The notes under the pieces: generated by a model
What the model saw: only the letters and a program-made list of their open reading frames with translations
Database searches by the model: none
Told to the model about the DNA's origin: nothing
Translations under genes and position numbers: made by a program
IMG/VR virus record: IMGVR_UViG_3300047560_001339
Location: 1-50,005 of that record
Length of the DNA stretch: 50,005 bases
Source of the DNA: a virus
Strand: one strand, 5' to 3'
Shown: positions 13,958 to 21,743 of the stretch, piece after piece
Layout of the letters: each line of letters starts with the position of its first letter
Position numbering within the stretch: position 1 is the stretch's first letter

Positions 13958-14213
13958 TAAGAAAAAAGGTCCAAGCTTAGCAGTTGGACGTGGTGAGAAG
14001 CTCCCTGTATCAAAAGGTGCAGGTCTTACCGCTAAAGGTCGTGCTAAATATAATGCTGCAACAGGATCAAATTTAAAAGCACCGCAACCACAAGGTGGCC
14101 CTCGTAAGAGATCATTTTGTGCACGTATGTCTGGTATGCCAGGTCCTATGAAAGATGAAAAAGGTAGACCTACTCGTAAGGCTGCTTCTTTAAAAAGGTG
14201 GAATTGTAAATGA
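13950..14213 (+). CDS. Conserved basic phage protein, 87 aa
   Basis: Very basic with a strongly patterned sequence: KKGPSLAVGRGEKLPVSKGA, GLTAKGRAKYNAATGSNLKA, KRSFCARMSGMPGPM and a KRWNC end. I have a sense that it belongs to a conserved small phage family (possibly DUF6321), but I cannot confirm it. The Lys/Arg content suggests contact with packaged DNA. It overlaps both neighbours by 4-8 nt. Confidence 0.6.
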   Translation: MASKKKGPSLAVGRGEKLPVSKGAGLTAKGRAKYNAATGSNLKAPQPQGGPRKRSFCARMSGMPGPMKDEKGRPTRKAASLKRWNCK

Positions 14214-14428
14214 GTACAGAACGCGAATTAGCTGAACACGGTGTAGAAATTAAACATATTCAAACAGATGTGGATACTCTCATGGAAGATATGAATGAAT
14301 TGAAAAAAAGACTTGATGCCATTGAGAACACACTTAATGAAATCAAAGGTGGTTGGAAAGCGTTTATATTTATTGCAGGTGTTGGATCAGCAATTATTAG
14401 TTGGATAGTGACACACTGGCTTAAATAG
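14210..14428 (+). CDS. Coiled-coil membrane protein (XhlA-like)
   Basis: 72 residues: a coiled coil (residues 8-45, HIQTDVDTLMEDMNELKKRL) then one transmembrane helix (48-69, WKAFIFIAGVGSAIISWIV). This layout is like haemolysin XhlA/holin-associated proteins, which anchor at the membrane and assist lysis. It lies far from the main lysis cassette (30395-31753), so a virion or membrane-docking role is also possible. Confidence 0.55.
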   Translation: MSTERELAEHGVEIKHIQTDVDTLMEDMNELKKRLDAIENTLNEIKGGWKAFIFIAGVGSAIISWIVTHWLK

Positions 14429-14436
14429 GAATTAAT

Positions 14437-14628
14437 ATGAAAGCTTTTATAGAAAGGGTCTTTATGGCTAAGAAAAATAAAAAACAAGAGGAATTACTTG
14501 ATGAAACAATTACTACAGAAGTTACAGAGCAAGCTACAGAAGCTGCTATCGAAGCTATTGAAGTAGAAACTAAAGTAGAAGACAACGAAGAATTTCCAAA
14601 TTTTATTGATAGAAATAAGAAAGATTAG
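14437..14628 (+). CDS. Acidic small protein of unknown function
   Basis: 63 residues, with a Lys-rich N-terminus (MAKKNKKQEELL) and a long Glu/Thr/Ala-rich stretch (TEVTEQATEAAIEAIEVETK). The ATG at 14437 follows AGGAATTAAT. An internal ATG at 14464 follows GAAAGGGTCTTT and may be the real start, giving 54 residues. Not recognised. Confidence 0.4.
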   Translation: MKAFIERVFMAKKNKKQEELLDETITTEVTEQATEAAIEAIEVETKVEDNEEFPNFIDRNKKD

Positions 14629-14629
14629 T

Positions 14630-15058
14630 ATGCCTAGTGTATCTAAAAAACAACATAATTTAATGGCAGCCGTAGCTAAAAATCCTGCGTTTGCTAAGAA
14701 AGTTGGTATCAAACAAAGCGTCGGTGAAGAGTTTCTTTCTGCCGATAAAGGTAAAAAATTTAAAGGAGGCGGTATGGCTAAATCAGATATGAAAGAAGAT
14801 ACAAAAATGGACATGGCTCAAGATAAGGCTATGATCAAAAAAGCATTCAAACAACATGATGCTCAAGAACACAAAGGTAGCAAAGGCACTAAGTTAACAC
14901 TTAAAAAAGGTGGTATGTGTAAAGGCTATGCAGAAGGTGGTCGTCTAGCTTCTAAAGGTGAACATCCTGTTCAAACTAAATCAAAACGCGGTGCTAAATT
15001 ATATGCACGTGGCGGTGGTATTGAAGTTCGTGGTAAAACTAAAGGAAAGATGTGTTAA
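14630..15058 (+). CDS. Basic virion-module protein with C-terminal GI-x-VRGK motif
   Basis: 142 residues starting MPSVSKKQHNLMAAVAKNPA, a start seen in many small phage proteins. I chose this ATG, 1 nt after the preceding stop, over an in-frame ATG at 14606. It is Lys/Gly-rich with KGYAEGG and LYARGG turns, and ends GGGIEVRGKTKGKMC. The same ending recurs in neighbouring small proteins. Function unknown; probably a minor virion component. Confidence 0.55.
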   Translation: MPSVSKKQHNLMAAVAKNPAFAKKVGIKQSVGEEFLSADKGKKFKGGGMAKSDMKEDTKMDMAQDKAMIKKAFKQHDAQEHKGSKGTKLTLKKGGMCKGYAEGGRLASKGEHPVQTKSKRGAKLYARGGGIEVRGKTKGKMC

Positions 15059-15060
15059 TC

Positions 15061-15318
15061 ATGGCAGATCCAAACCAACAAGCAGCAGATAGATTAAAAA
15101 AAGAAACTGAAGCAGCTCAAAAAGCACAAGCAGAGAATGCTGAAAAAACTTGGCAAAATTTACATGAAGGTAAAATCCAGCCTCCTACAGAAAATGATAT
15201 GGGCCCATTACCAACTAAAAAACCTGCTAAGAAATATGCTAAAGGTGGTAAAGTTTCTCAATTAGCTAAAGCTAACGGTATCGCAGTTCGTGGTAAATCA
15301 AGAGGACGTATTATTTAA
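15061..15318 (+). CDS. Small basic protein with GI-x-VRGK tail, 85 aa
   Basis: Starts MADPNQQAADRLKKETEAAQ (helical), then KKYAKGGKVSQLAKANG and a tail GIAVRGKSRGRII. The ATG at 15061 was chosen over 15052 because it follows the previous stop closely. The tail clearly parallels the preceding protein. Unknown function. Confidence 0.55.
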   Translation: MADPNQQAADRLKKETEAAQKAQAENAEKTWQNLHEGKIQPPTENDMGPLPTKKPAKKYAKGGKVSQLAKANGIAVRGKSRGRII

Positions 15319-15581
15319 TGAGAGCGAGTAGAGGTATGGGCGCAATTAAGAAAACTAAAATACCTGGTGCTATGCCAAGTAAGATGCCTGCTAAAAAGAT
15401 TATTCATCGTAAAGATGATCCTAACAAAGTAGAACTATATAAAAAAGGTGGTTCTGTAGGATTATATGCAAATATAAATAAGCGTAAAGAAAAAGGTATT
15501 TCTAGATCAAAATCAAAATCTACCATTACGCCAGAAGCATATGCAAATATGAAGGCAGGATTTCCTAAAGGAAAAAAATAA
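15318..15581 (+). CDS. Small basic protein, 87 aa
   Basis: Lys-rich (about one in four residues basic), with LYKKGGSVGLYANINKRKEK. It shares the Y-x-x-GG turn with its neighbours but lacks the VRGK tail. Its ATG overlaps the previous stop (TAATG). Possibly DNA- or membrane-contacting; unknown. Confidence 0.5.
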   Translation: MRASRGMGAIKKTKIPGAMPSKMPAKKIIHRKDDPNKVELYKKGGSVGLYANINKRKEKGISRSKSKSTITPEAYANMKAGFPKGKK

Positions 15582-16520
15582 ATGGCTGAATTAACTTCAG
15601 GTACCTCGACCTTTAACTTAGATTTAAATAACTTAGTTGAAGATGCGTTTGAACGTTGTGGTCAAGAGTTACGTACTGGGTACGACTTAAGAACTGCACG
15701 TCGTTCACTTAATATTATGACAGCTGAATGGGCTAATCGTGGTATTAATATGTGGACCATTGAACCAGGTCAAATCACGTTAAATCAAGGTCAGATTATG
15801 TATCCATTACCTGTGGATACGATTGATTTATTAGATATGGTAACCCGTACAGGTTCAGGTTCTACTCAACAAGACATTAATATTAATCGTATTTCTGAAT
15901 CTACGTATCTTACAATCCCTAATAAAAATGCTACAGGTCGTCCTATCCAAGTATGGATTAATAGACAAAGTGGTATGACAAGTCCTACGGATCTTTTATT
16001 AGCAGAAACTTTAACTGCTACTGATACAACTGCAGACGATACTATAACTCTTTCTTCAACTGTGGGCTTAGCTCAATTTGGTTTTATTAAGATTGGCGAA
16101 GAAACGATTCAATATGGTGGTATAAGTGGTAACACAATTACTGGATGTATCCGAGCTGTAAATAATACGGCCATCGCGTCACATGCAATCGGTGCTAAAA
16201 TCTATGTGCAAAACTTACCTACAGTGAATGTATGGCCAGCGCCTGATCAAAGCAACTTTTATCAATTTGTATATTACAGATTAAGACGTATTCAAGATGC
16301 AGGTAATGGTCTAACGATTGAAGATATTCCGTTTAGATTTATTCCACCTATGGTGGCAGGATTGGCTTACTATTTAAGTTTAAAATTACCAGGTGCAGAA
16401 CCAAGAATACAGATGTTAAAGGCAGCTTATGATGAGTCATTCCAGTTAGCTGCAGATGAAGACCGTGAAAAAGCATCAGTTCGCTTCGTACCTAGAGATA
16501 TGTTCTATTATAGAAACTAG
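15582..16520 (+). CDS. Head-tail adaptor/structural protein with inserted beta domain
   Basis: 312 residues. The N-terminus (NNLVEDAFERCGQELRTGYD, LRTARRSLNIMTAEWANRGI) is the helical bundle pattern of podovirus adaptor proteins that bind the portal (P22 gp4-like role). A beta insert at ~145-210 (GLAQFGFIKIGEETIQYGG, HAIGAKIYV) closely resembles residues ~55-105 of the protein at 34233. The C-terminus is helical and ends FVPRDMFYYRN. The role is by pattern and place. Confidence 0.55.
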   Translation: MAELTSGTSTFNLDLNNLVEDAFERCGQELRTGYDLRTARRSLNIMTAEWANRGINMWTIEPGQITLNQGQIMYPLPVDTIDLLDMVTRTGSGSTQQDININRISESTYLTIPNKNATGRPIQVWINRQSGMTSPTDLLLAETLTATDTTADDTITLSSTVGLAQFGFIKIGEETIQYGGISGNTITGCIRAVNNTAIASHAIGAKIYVQNLPTVNVWPAPDQSNFYQFVYYRLRRIQDAGNGLTIEDIPFRFIPPMVAGLAYYLSLKLPGAEPRIQMLKAAYDESFQLAADEDREKASVRFVPRDMFYYRN

Positions 16521-16522
16521 TC

Positions 16523-16954
16523 ATGGGAACCAAATACGCTAGTGGTAAAAATGCGATTGCCCAGTGTGATCGCTGTAACTTTAGATATAAATTAACCGAG
16601 TTAAAACGATTGGTTATTAAGACCAAAAATGTTAATATACTCGTATGCAAAACTTGCTGGGAACCAGATCAACCTCAATTAAGTCTTGGTCTATATCCAG
16701 TTTATGATCCACAAGCTATACGCGATCCAAGACCTGATAGCCCAAGTTATTATCAGTCTGGTTTAGATGGATTACAAGCAGAAGCAGGTACCGGAGTTTC
16801 ACCACTACAAACTGGTGTTCCACTATTGGGTAGTAGAATTATTCAATGGGGATGGAATCCTGTAGGTGGTTCAAGAGCAAACGATGCTGGATTAACGCCT
16901 AATGATCTAGTTGCAATAGGTAATGTAGGCACAGTAACAGTAACAACAACATAA
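16523..16954 (+). CDS. Zinc-ribbon structural-module protein
   Basis: 143 residues. CDRCNFRYKL and CKTCW give two CxxC pairs ~29 residues apart, a zinc ribbon, followed by EPDQPQLSLGLYPVYDPQAI with conserved-looking prolines and a Gly-rich C-terminus. It is often seen next to adaptor genes in related phages, as far as I recall. It may stabilise the head-tail joint. Function unknown. Confidence 0.6.
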   Translation: MGTKYASGKNAIAQCDRCNFRYKLTELKRLVIKTKNVNILVCKTCWEPDQPQLSLGLYPVYDPQAIRDPRPDSPSYYQSGLDGLQAEAGTGVSPLQTGVPLLGSRIIQWGWNPVGGSRANDAGLTPNDLVAIGNVGTVTVTTT

Positions 16955-16964
16955 GGAGAAGTAT

Positions 16965-17159
16965 ATGGCATATAGATCAGCAGCTGACGGTATTACTAAA
17001 AAAGGTAAAACCAAAGGTCGTAATTTAGGTGATGATGGTGCTAAGGTAGCTATTCAAAATGGTCCAAAAGAATCAGGTAGCAAAGGTGGTAAAACTAATG
17101 CTGACATGAAAAAAATGGGTCGTGGTTTAGCTAAAGTCGCAGCACAGAAAAAAGGATAA
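16965..17159 (+). CDS. Small Lys/Gly-rich protein with GI-x-KGKTKG motif
   Basis: 64 residues, very basic (MAYRSAADGITKKGKTKGRN). It has the GIT-KKGKTKGR version of the tail motif in neighbouring small proteins, here at the N-terminus. TAAGGAGAAGTAT precedes the ATG. Unknown; perhaps DNA-associated. Confidence 0.5.
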   Translation: MAYRSAADGITKKGKTKGRNLGDDGAKVAIQNGPKESGSKGGKTNADMKKMGRGLAKVAAQKKG

Positions 17160-17164
17160 TTAAC

Positions 17165-17380
17165 ATGGCAGAATATAAACAGCCCGTAAATGTACCTAAT
17201 GCAGATATTCATTTTAGTGAAGATCCTAATAAACTAAAGTCACAACAGATTAGCCCAAAGACAGGCGTACAACGTGTAAGCGTAGGCGATCCTGCTCGTG
17301 CTATTAAAACAGACGGTATTACAATCCGTGGTTGTGGTGCAGCTACAAAAGGTACTAAAGCTCGTGGCCCTATGGCGTAA
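17165..17380 (+). CDS. Small protein with GI-x-IRG motif, 71 aa
   Basis: Ends DGITIRGCGAATKGTKARGP, another member of the VRGK-tail group. The N-terminal half is polar (NVPNADIHFSEDPNKLKSQQ). Short gap to both neighbours. Unknown function. Confidence 0.5.
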   Translation: MAEYKQPVNVPNADIHFSEDPNKLKSQQISPKTGVQRVSVGDPARAIKTDGITIRGCGAATKGTKARGPMA

Positions 17381-17383
17381 TAA

Positions 17384-18028
17384 ATGAACTATACACAGCT
17401 AGTTAACGAGATACAAAGCTACACTGAGAATACGTTTCAAACAGCGGATATAAATACTTTTATAACCCAAGCAGAACAACGTATCTATAACTCAGTGCAG
17501 CTTCCTGCTTTGCGTAAGAATGTAACAGGTACATTAACTGCAGGTAATAAATATTTAGCGATACCTACTAATTGGTTATCTACGTTTAGCTTAGCCGTGA
17601 TCAATGCTGCTAACGAGTATAATTACTTATTAAATAAAGATGTGAACTTTATTAGACAATCGTTTCCAGATACGGATTCAGATTTTTATGGTGAACCTCA
17701 ATATTATGCAGTGTTTGATAATTCTGCGTTTATCGTAGGCCCGACACCTGATGCTAGTTACAATGTTGAACTACATTATTTTTATTATCCTGAGTCAATT
17801 ACGACAGTGGCTGGAGGACAAACTTGGTTAGGTGATAACTTTAGTTCTGTTCTTTTATACGGTTCATTATTAGAAGCTTATACCTATATGAAGGGTGAGC
17901 AAGACGTTATAACTGAGTATCAAAAACGTTATGATGATGCGATGCAATTATTAATTCAACTTGGTGATGGTAAGAATAGACAAGATGCTTATCGTTCTGG
18001 TCAAGTTAGGGTTCCAGTTAGAACATGA
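17384..18028 (+). CDS. Tail tube/adaptor-like protein
   Basis: 214 residues. It starts with a helical QLVNEIQSYTENTFQTADIN, ITQAEQRIYNSVQLPALRKN, then beta strands GNKYLAIPTNWLSTFSLAVI and a tyrosine-rich HYFYYPESI. The C-terminus is helical (YTYMKGEQDVITEYQKRYDD). This matches the SU10/T7 gp11-like adaptor pattern that joins portal and tail nozzle. The ATGA overlap with the next gene suggests coupling. Confidence 0.65.
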   Translation: MNYTQLVNEIQSYTENTFQTADINTFITQAEQRIYNSVQLPALRKNVTGTLTAGNKYLAIPTNWLSTFSLAVINAANEYNYLLNKDVNFIRQSFPDTDSDFYGEPQYYAVFDNSAFIVGPTPDASYNVELHYFYYPESITTVAGGQTWLGDNFSSVLLYGSLLEAYTYMKGEQDVITEYQKRYDDAMQLLIQLGDGKNRQDAYRSGQVRVPVRT

Positions 18029-18450
18029 TATTAGGACAAGCACAAACCACGACCTTTAAACTTAATTTATTACAAGGTCTAGAGAATTTTACAGGCACAT
18101 CGCCTTATACATATAAGATTGCTTTGTATGATGCAACGGCTACTATTAATAGCGAAACTACTGCATATACAACAGACCATGAAATTACGGGTACAGGCTA
18201 TGTTGCTGGGGGTAAAGTTTTAACTCCTACGATTGGTAGTGATACAAGTAATAATACAGCCTATGTGACGTTCGCTAATGTGACATGGAGTCCTGCAAAT
18301 TTTACCGCTGCTGGCGCTTTGATATATAATAGCACTACAAATGCATCAGTCGCAGTATTAAATTTTGGTGGAGAAAAGGTAGCGACATCCACTTTTACAA
18401 TCCAATTTCCTACAGCAACTTCAACCACTGCTGTATTAAGAATTAACTAA
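18025..18450 (+). CDS. Beta-rich tail/structural protein
   Basis: 141 residues with repeated strand pattern (YTYKIALYDATATINSETTA, TFANVTWSPANFTAAGALIY, AVLNFGGEKVATSTFTIQF). It resembles small phage tail proteins of unknown role. It opens the fibre module and overlaps the preceding gene by 4 nt. Confidence 0.5.
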   Translation: MILGQAQTTTFKLNLLQGLENFTGTSPYTYKIALYDATATINSETTAYTTDHEITGTGYVAGGKVLTPTIGSDTSNNTAYVTFANVTWSPANFTAAGALIYNSTTNASVAVLNFGGEKVATSTFTIQFPTATSTTAVLRIN

Positions 18451-18460
18451 AGGAGTAATT

Positions 18461-19057
18461 ATGAGCAATATAGACAAATTTGGAATGGGTGATTCAGTAG
18501 ACGCATCCGTGACAAGAAACGCAGGGTCAGCTGATCAAGTTGGTCTTGAAGGTCATTACACATTTACTTGCTATGATAAAAATGGCAATATCAAATGGAC
18601 TGATGGCTTTGACAATTTAACAACAAATGTAGGCCGTGAAAACTTACTAGATTCATACTTTGCTAACACAGGTGGCGGTGCAGTTGTTATGGGTCTTATG
18701 ACTAATAATGGTTCTAGTACTTCAACACCAGCATATACAGATACACAAGCATCTCATGCAGGATGGTATGAAGCAGGATCAGCACACGCACCTACATATT
18801 CAGGCAATAGAAAAACACCATCATTTAGTGCAGCTACGAATGCTAACCCATCAGTATTATCTACAGCAACTGCCGTAGTATTTTCAATGACAGGTTCTGG
18901 CACTGTAACAGGTGCATTTATTAATGTTGGTGGTTCATCATCTATTGATAATACGACAGGTACATTGTTCTCTGCAGGTAACTTTACTGCTGGATCTAAA
19001 ACTGTAACATCTGGCGATACAATTAACGTAACATATACTTTATCAGCTGCAGGCTAA
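18461..19057 (+). CDS. Structural protein of the tail-fibre module
   Basis: 198 residues, Gly/Ser/Thr-rich. A conserved-looking N-terminal half (GHYTFTCYDKNGNIKWTDGF, NVGRENLLDSYF) resembles phage proteins coded just before fibres. The rest is beta-rich. AAAGGAGTAATT precedes the ATG. Possibly a baseplate-like hub or fibre adaptor; inference. Confidence 0.5.
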   Translation: MSNIDKFGMGDSVDASVTRNAGSADQVGLEGHYTFTCYDKNGNIKWTDGFDNLTTNVGRENLLDSYFANTGGGAVVMGLMTNNGSSTSTPAYTDTQASHAGWYEAGSAHAPTYSGNRKTPSFSAATNANPSVLSTATAVVFSMTGSGTVTGAFINVGGSSSIDNTTGTLFSAGNFTAGSKTVTSGDTINVTYTLSAAG

Positions 19058-19067
19058 GGAGTCCTAA

Positions 19068-20741
19068 ATGGCTCTAGTGGTCTATGATCGTGTCCAGGAA
19101 ACCACGACTACATCGGGTACAGGTTCAGTAACCTTACTCGGTGCAGTTAGCGGATTCCAATCGTTTGCTGTTGTTGGAAATGGCAATACTACCTATTACA
19201 CTATTACAGATGGTGCTAACTGGGAAGTAGGTATTGGTACATATTCAACTTCTGGTCCTACACTAGCCCGTACTACTGTTCTATCTAACTCATCAGGTAA
19301 TACTTCTCCTATTACATTGTCTGGTGGATTAGCTCAAGTCTTTCTTACATACCCCGCTGAAAAGTCGGTTAACCTAGATAGCTCTGGTAATGTTACTCCT
19401 TTAGGTACCATTGCGTCTGGCACTTGGCAAGGAACTACGGTTGGTGTTTCTTATGGCGGTACAGGTGTAACGACTTCATCAGGAGCTAATTCTGTAGTAT
19501 TACGAGACAGTAATGCTAACATTGTATATAACAATACTATTCCTGGTTGGACTTCTACTGTTTCAGCTGCTGGTACAACAGTTCTTACTGCGGCGTCTAC
19601 TTATTTCCAAAGATTAACAGGATCTACTACTCAAACCTTTCAATTACCTGATGCTACTACGTTAACTGTTGGCACATCATTTTTATTTGATAATGATTCT
19701 AGTGGTAATTTATACATAGTTAATAATGGTAGTGGTGCGATTGATACTGTTGCTGCAGGCGGTTATGCTACTGTATTCTTAGAATCATCTAGTACATCAA
19801 ATGGTGTATGGGGTAGATTTGGCTCATTACCTAGTGAAGTTAATTGGGGTACATTATCTGCTGATTTAGGCGGAGCTATAGTATCTAATGCTACATGGCA
19901 AGGTACAACAATTGCTACAGGTTATGGTGGTACAGGGCTAACATCATTTACTTCTGGTGGAGCTTTATATGCAACATCAACTTCTGCTTTAACAAGTGGA
20001 ACACTTCCAGCTTCAGCTGGTGGTACAGGAAATAGTTCTTATACAACTGGTGACTTGTTATATGCATCCGGCACTTCAACATTATCTAAACTAGGTATTG
20101 GTACCAATGGATATGTTTTAACGTCATCAGGTTCAGGTCCTCAATGGACTGCGGCTACAAGCGTTGGTGTCACATCAATTAGTTTTGGTTCTACAGGGTT
20201 AACACCATCAACAGCAACACAAGGTGCGGTTACAGTAGCAGGAACTTTAGCAATAGGTTATGGCGGTACAGGACAAACTACAGCGTCTGCCGCATTTAAT
20301 GCATTAAGCCCTATTACAACTACAGGTGATTTAATATTAGGTAATGGTACTAATAGCGCTACAAGATTAGGTATAGGTGCTAATGGTTATGTATTAACTT
20401 CTAATGGTACAACAGCTTCTTGGGTAGCTTCATCTTCTGGTGTTACGATTACTAATGATACATCTACTGCTACAGCAATTTACCCAACATTTACAAGTGC
20501 TACATCTGGATCTGTATCAGGTCTTAGTGTTACAAGTACTAAGTTAAACTTCACACCATCGACTGGTGCTTTAGCGGCACCTGAAATTGTAGCTTCAAAT
20601 GGTATGTTAGTTCATAGTTCAACTGTATCAACAAGCTATTCTATACCTGCGGGATCTAACGCAATTGCAGCTGGCCCTATGACTGTAGCTTCTGGTGCAG
20701 CGGTAACAATACCTTCAGGATCTCGTTGGTTGGTGTTGTAA
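19068..20741 (+). CDS. Tail fibre protein with GGTG repeats
   Basis: 557 residues. The N-terminal domain (to ~110; VYDRVQETTTTSGTGSVTLL) is common in phage fibres. The shaft has at least four YGGTG/GGTG units (SYGGTGVTT, GYGGTGLTS, SAGGTGNSS, GYGGTGQTT), two preceded by TWQGTT, typical of trimeric beta fibres. The C-terminus (SGAAVTIPSGSRWLVL) is shared with the fibre at 21744 and may be the trimerisation tip. Probably carries or connects receptor-binding parts. AAGGAGTCCTAA precedes the ATG. Confidence 0.8.
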   Translation: MALVVYDRVQETTTTSGTGSVTLLGAVSGFQSFAVVGNGNTTYYTITDGANWEVGIGTYSTSGPTLARTTVLSNSSGNTSPITLSGGLAQVFLTYPAEKSVNLDSSGNVTPLGTIASGTWQGTTVGVSYGGTGVTTSSGANSVVLRDSNANIVYNNTIPGWTSTVSAAGTTVLTAASTYFQRLTGSTTQTFQLPDATTLTVGTSFLFDNDSSGNLYIVNNGSGAIDTVAAGGYATVFLESSSTSNGVWGRFGSLPSEVNWGTLSADLGGAIVSNATWQGTTIATGYGGTGLTSFTSGGALYATSTSALTSGTLPASAGGTGNSSYTTGDLLYASGTSTLSKLGIGTNGYVLTSSGSGPQWTAATSVGVTSISFGSTGLTPSTATQGAVTVAGTLAIGYGGTGQTTASAAFNALSPITTTGDLILGNGTNSATRLGIGANGYVLTSNGTTASWVASSSGVTITNDTSTATAIYPTFTSATSGSVSGLSVTSTKLNFTPSTGALAAPEIVASNGMLVHSSTVSTSYSIPAGSNAIAAGPMTVASGAAVTIPSGSRWLVL

Positions 20742-20742
20742 C

Positions 20743-21711
20743 ATGTTTGGTTTATCGACCTTTGCTCAAGCACCTTTTGCTTCACTAGGTGGAACAAAGT
20801 ATGATGTAGCAGTAACTGAAAGTTATAGTTTAAGTGATATATATGCTATATCTAAAGTTGATTATGCTGGGCAAGTTGATGAGGCATTTACAGTTAATGA
20901 TGATTCTCCATCTAATTTTAATTTCTTTGTAGCTACTGATGATTCAGTTAATATTGATGCAGAAACTACAGCTACTTGGAATACATATGCTGCAAATGAT
21001 GAAAGTTTAGCGCTTACTACAGAAGAGTATGGTGCTTGGGATACAAGTGCTAGTGTAGCGGAATTATTCCCACTAAGCGAAGTTGTATCAACTTTAGTTA
21101 AATTTACAGCTGAAACCGATGAAACTTCTACATTAGATACAACTGAGAATGCTAATGCTGGCTTTGTAGGATTAGACGAAGAAACAATAACATTAACTAC
21201 AACAGAAGCAGCACAAGCTGACTTTGCAGGAATAGAAGCTGAAGCAATTACATTTACAGATACTGAAGATGCTCAAGCTGACTTTGTAGGCGCTATTGAT
21301 GAAAGTGCTACATTTACAGATGAAGAAATAGGTAATGCTGATTATTATGATGTAATTGATGATACGATTACTTTATCAGATGTTTATGAAGCAGGATTTG
21401 TATTCTATGTTGAGGTTGACGAATCAGCTACTTATACAGACGATACAAACGCATCTTTTGCTTATAATGTAACAATTGTCGATAATGTAGGTATTACAGA
21501 TACTTATGTAGTAGTAGCTAATTTTAACCCTACTGTAGCAGAAGCTATAACTTTAGTAGATTCATTATGCTATAACGGCTGGTTTAAAGTCGACGATAGT
21601 CAGTCTGCTGGATGGACAGGAATAACAACACCTACTGGCGTATGGGTAGATGTAAACGATGCTCAAACACCAAGTTGGAACGATATTGATACAAAACAAC
21701 CTTGTAGTTAA
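20743..21711 (+). CDS. Acidic fibre-like protein made of 20-residue repeats
   Basis: 322 residues with a striking build. After a 21-residue head (MFGLSTFAQAPFASLGG) come about 13 tandem units, 20 residues each from residue 44 to 283 without insertion (for example LDEETITLTTTEAAQADFAG, IEAEAITFTDTEDAQADFVG, AIDESATFTDEEIGNADYYD). The consensus is DE-x-x-T-x-T-x-x-x-x-A-x-A-x-F. Two short W-containing repeats follow (WFKVDDSQSAGWTGI, VWVDVNDAQTPSWNDI). Strict period and strand pattern suggest a beta-solenoid rod. Strongly acidic; probably a fibre shaft with a C-terminal tip. No named family recognised. Confidence 0.6.
   Translation: MFGLSTFAQAPFASLGGTKYDVAVTESYSLSDIYAISKVDYAGQVDEAFTVNDDSPSNFNFFVATDDSVNIDAETTATWNTYAANDESLALTTEEYGAWDTSASVAELFPLSEVVSTLVKFTAETDETSTLDTTENANAGFVGLDEETITLTTTEAAQADFAGIEAEAITFTDTEDAQADFVGAIDESATFTDEEIGNADYYDVIDDTITLSDVYEAGFVFYVEVDESATYTDDTNASFAYNVTIVDNVGITDTYVVVANFNPTVAEAITLVDSLCYNGWFKVDDSQSAGWTGITTPTGVWVDVNDAQTPSWNDIDTKQPCS
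20809..21591 (+). repeat. Coding tandem repeat, 60-nt period
   Basis: The 20-residue units of the acidic fibre protein. Units diverge at the DNA level, but the 60-nt register is kept throughout, which implies constraint on the protein fold rather than recent expansion. Confidence 0.7.
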
Positions 21712-21713
21712 GG

Positions 21714-21719
21714 TATAAT
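21714..21719 (+). promoter_or_regulatory. Possible -10 box before the second fibre gene
   Basis: TATAAT in the context GGTATAATA, in the 32-nt gap before the fibre gene at 21744. No good -35. The same GGTATAAT string occurs at 2987 and 26361, both just before genes. Confidence 0.3.
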
Positions 21720-21743
21720 ACGGAAATATAAAAAGGACGATTT

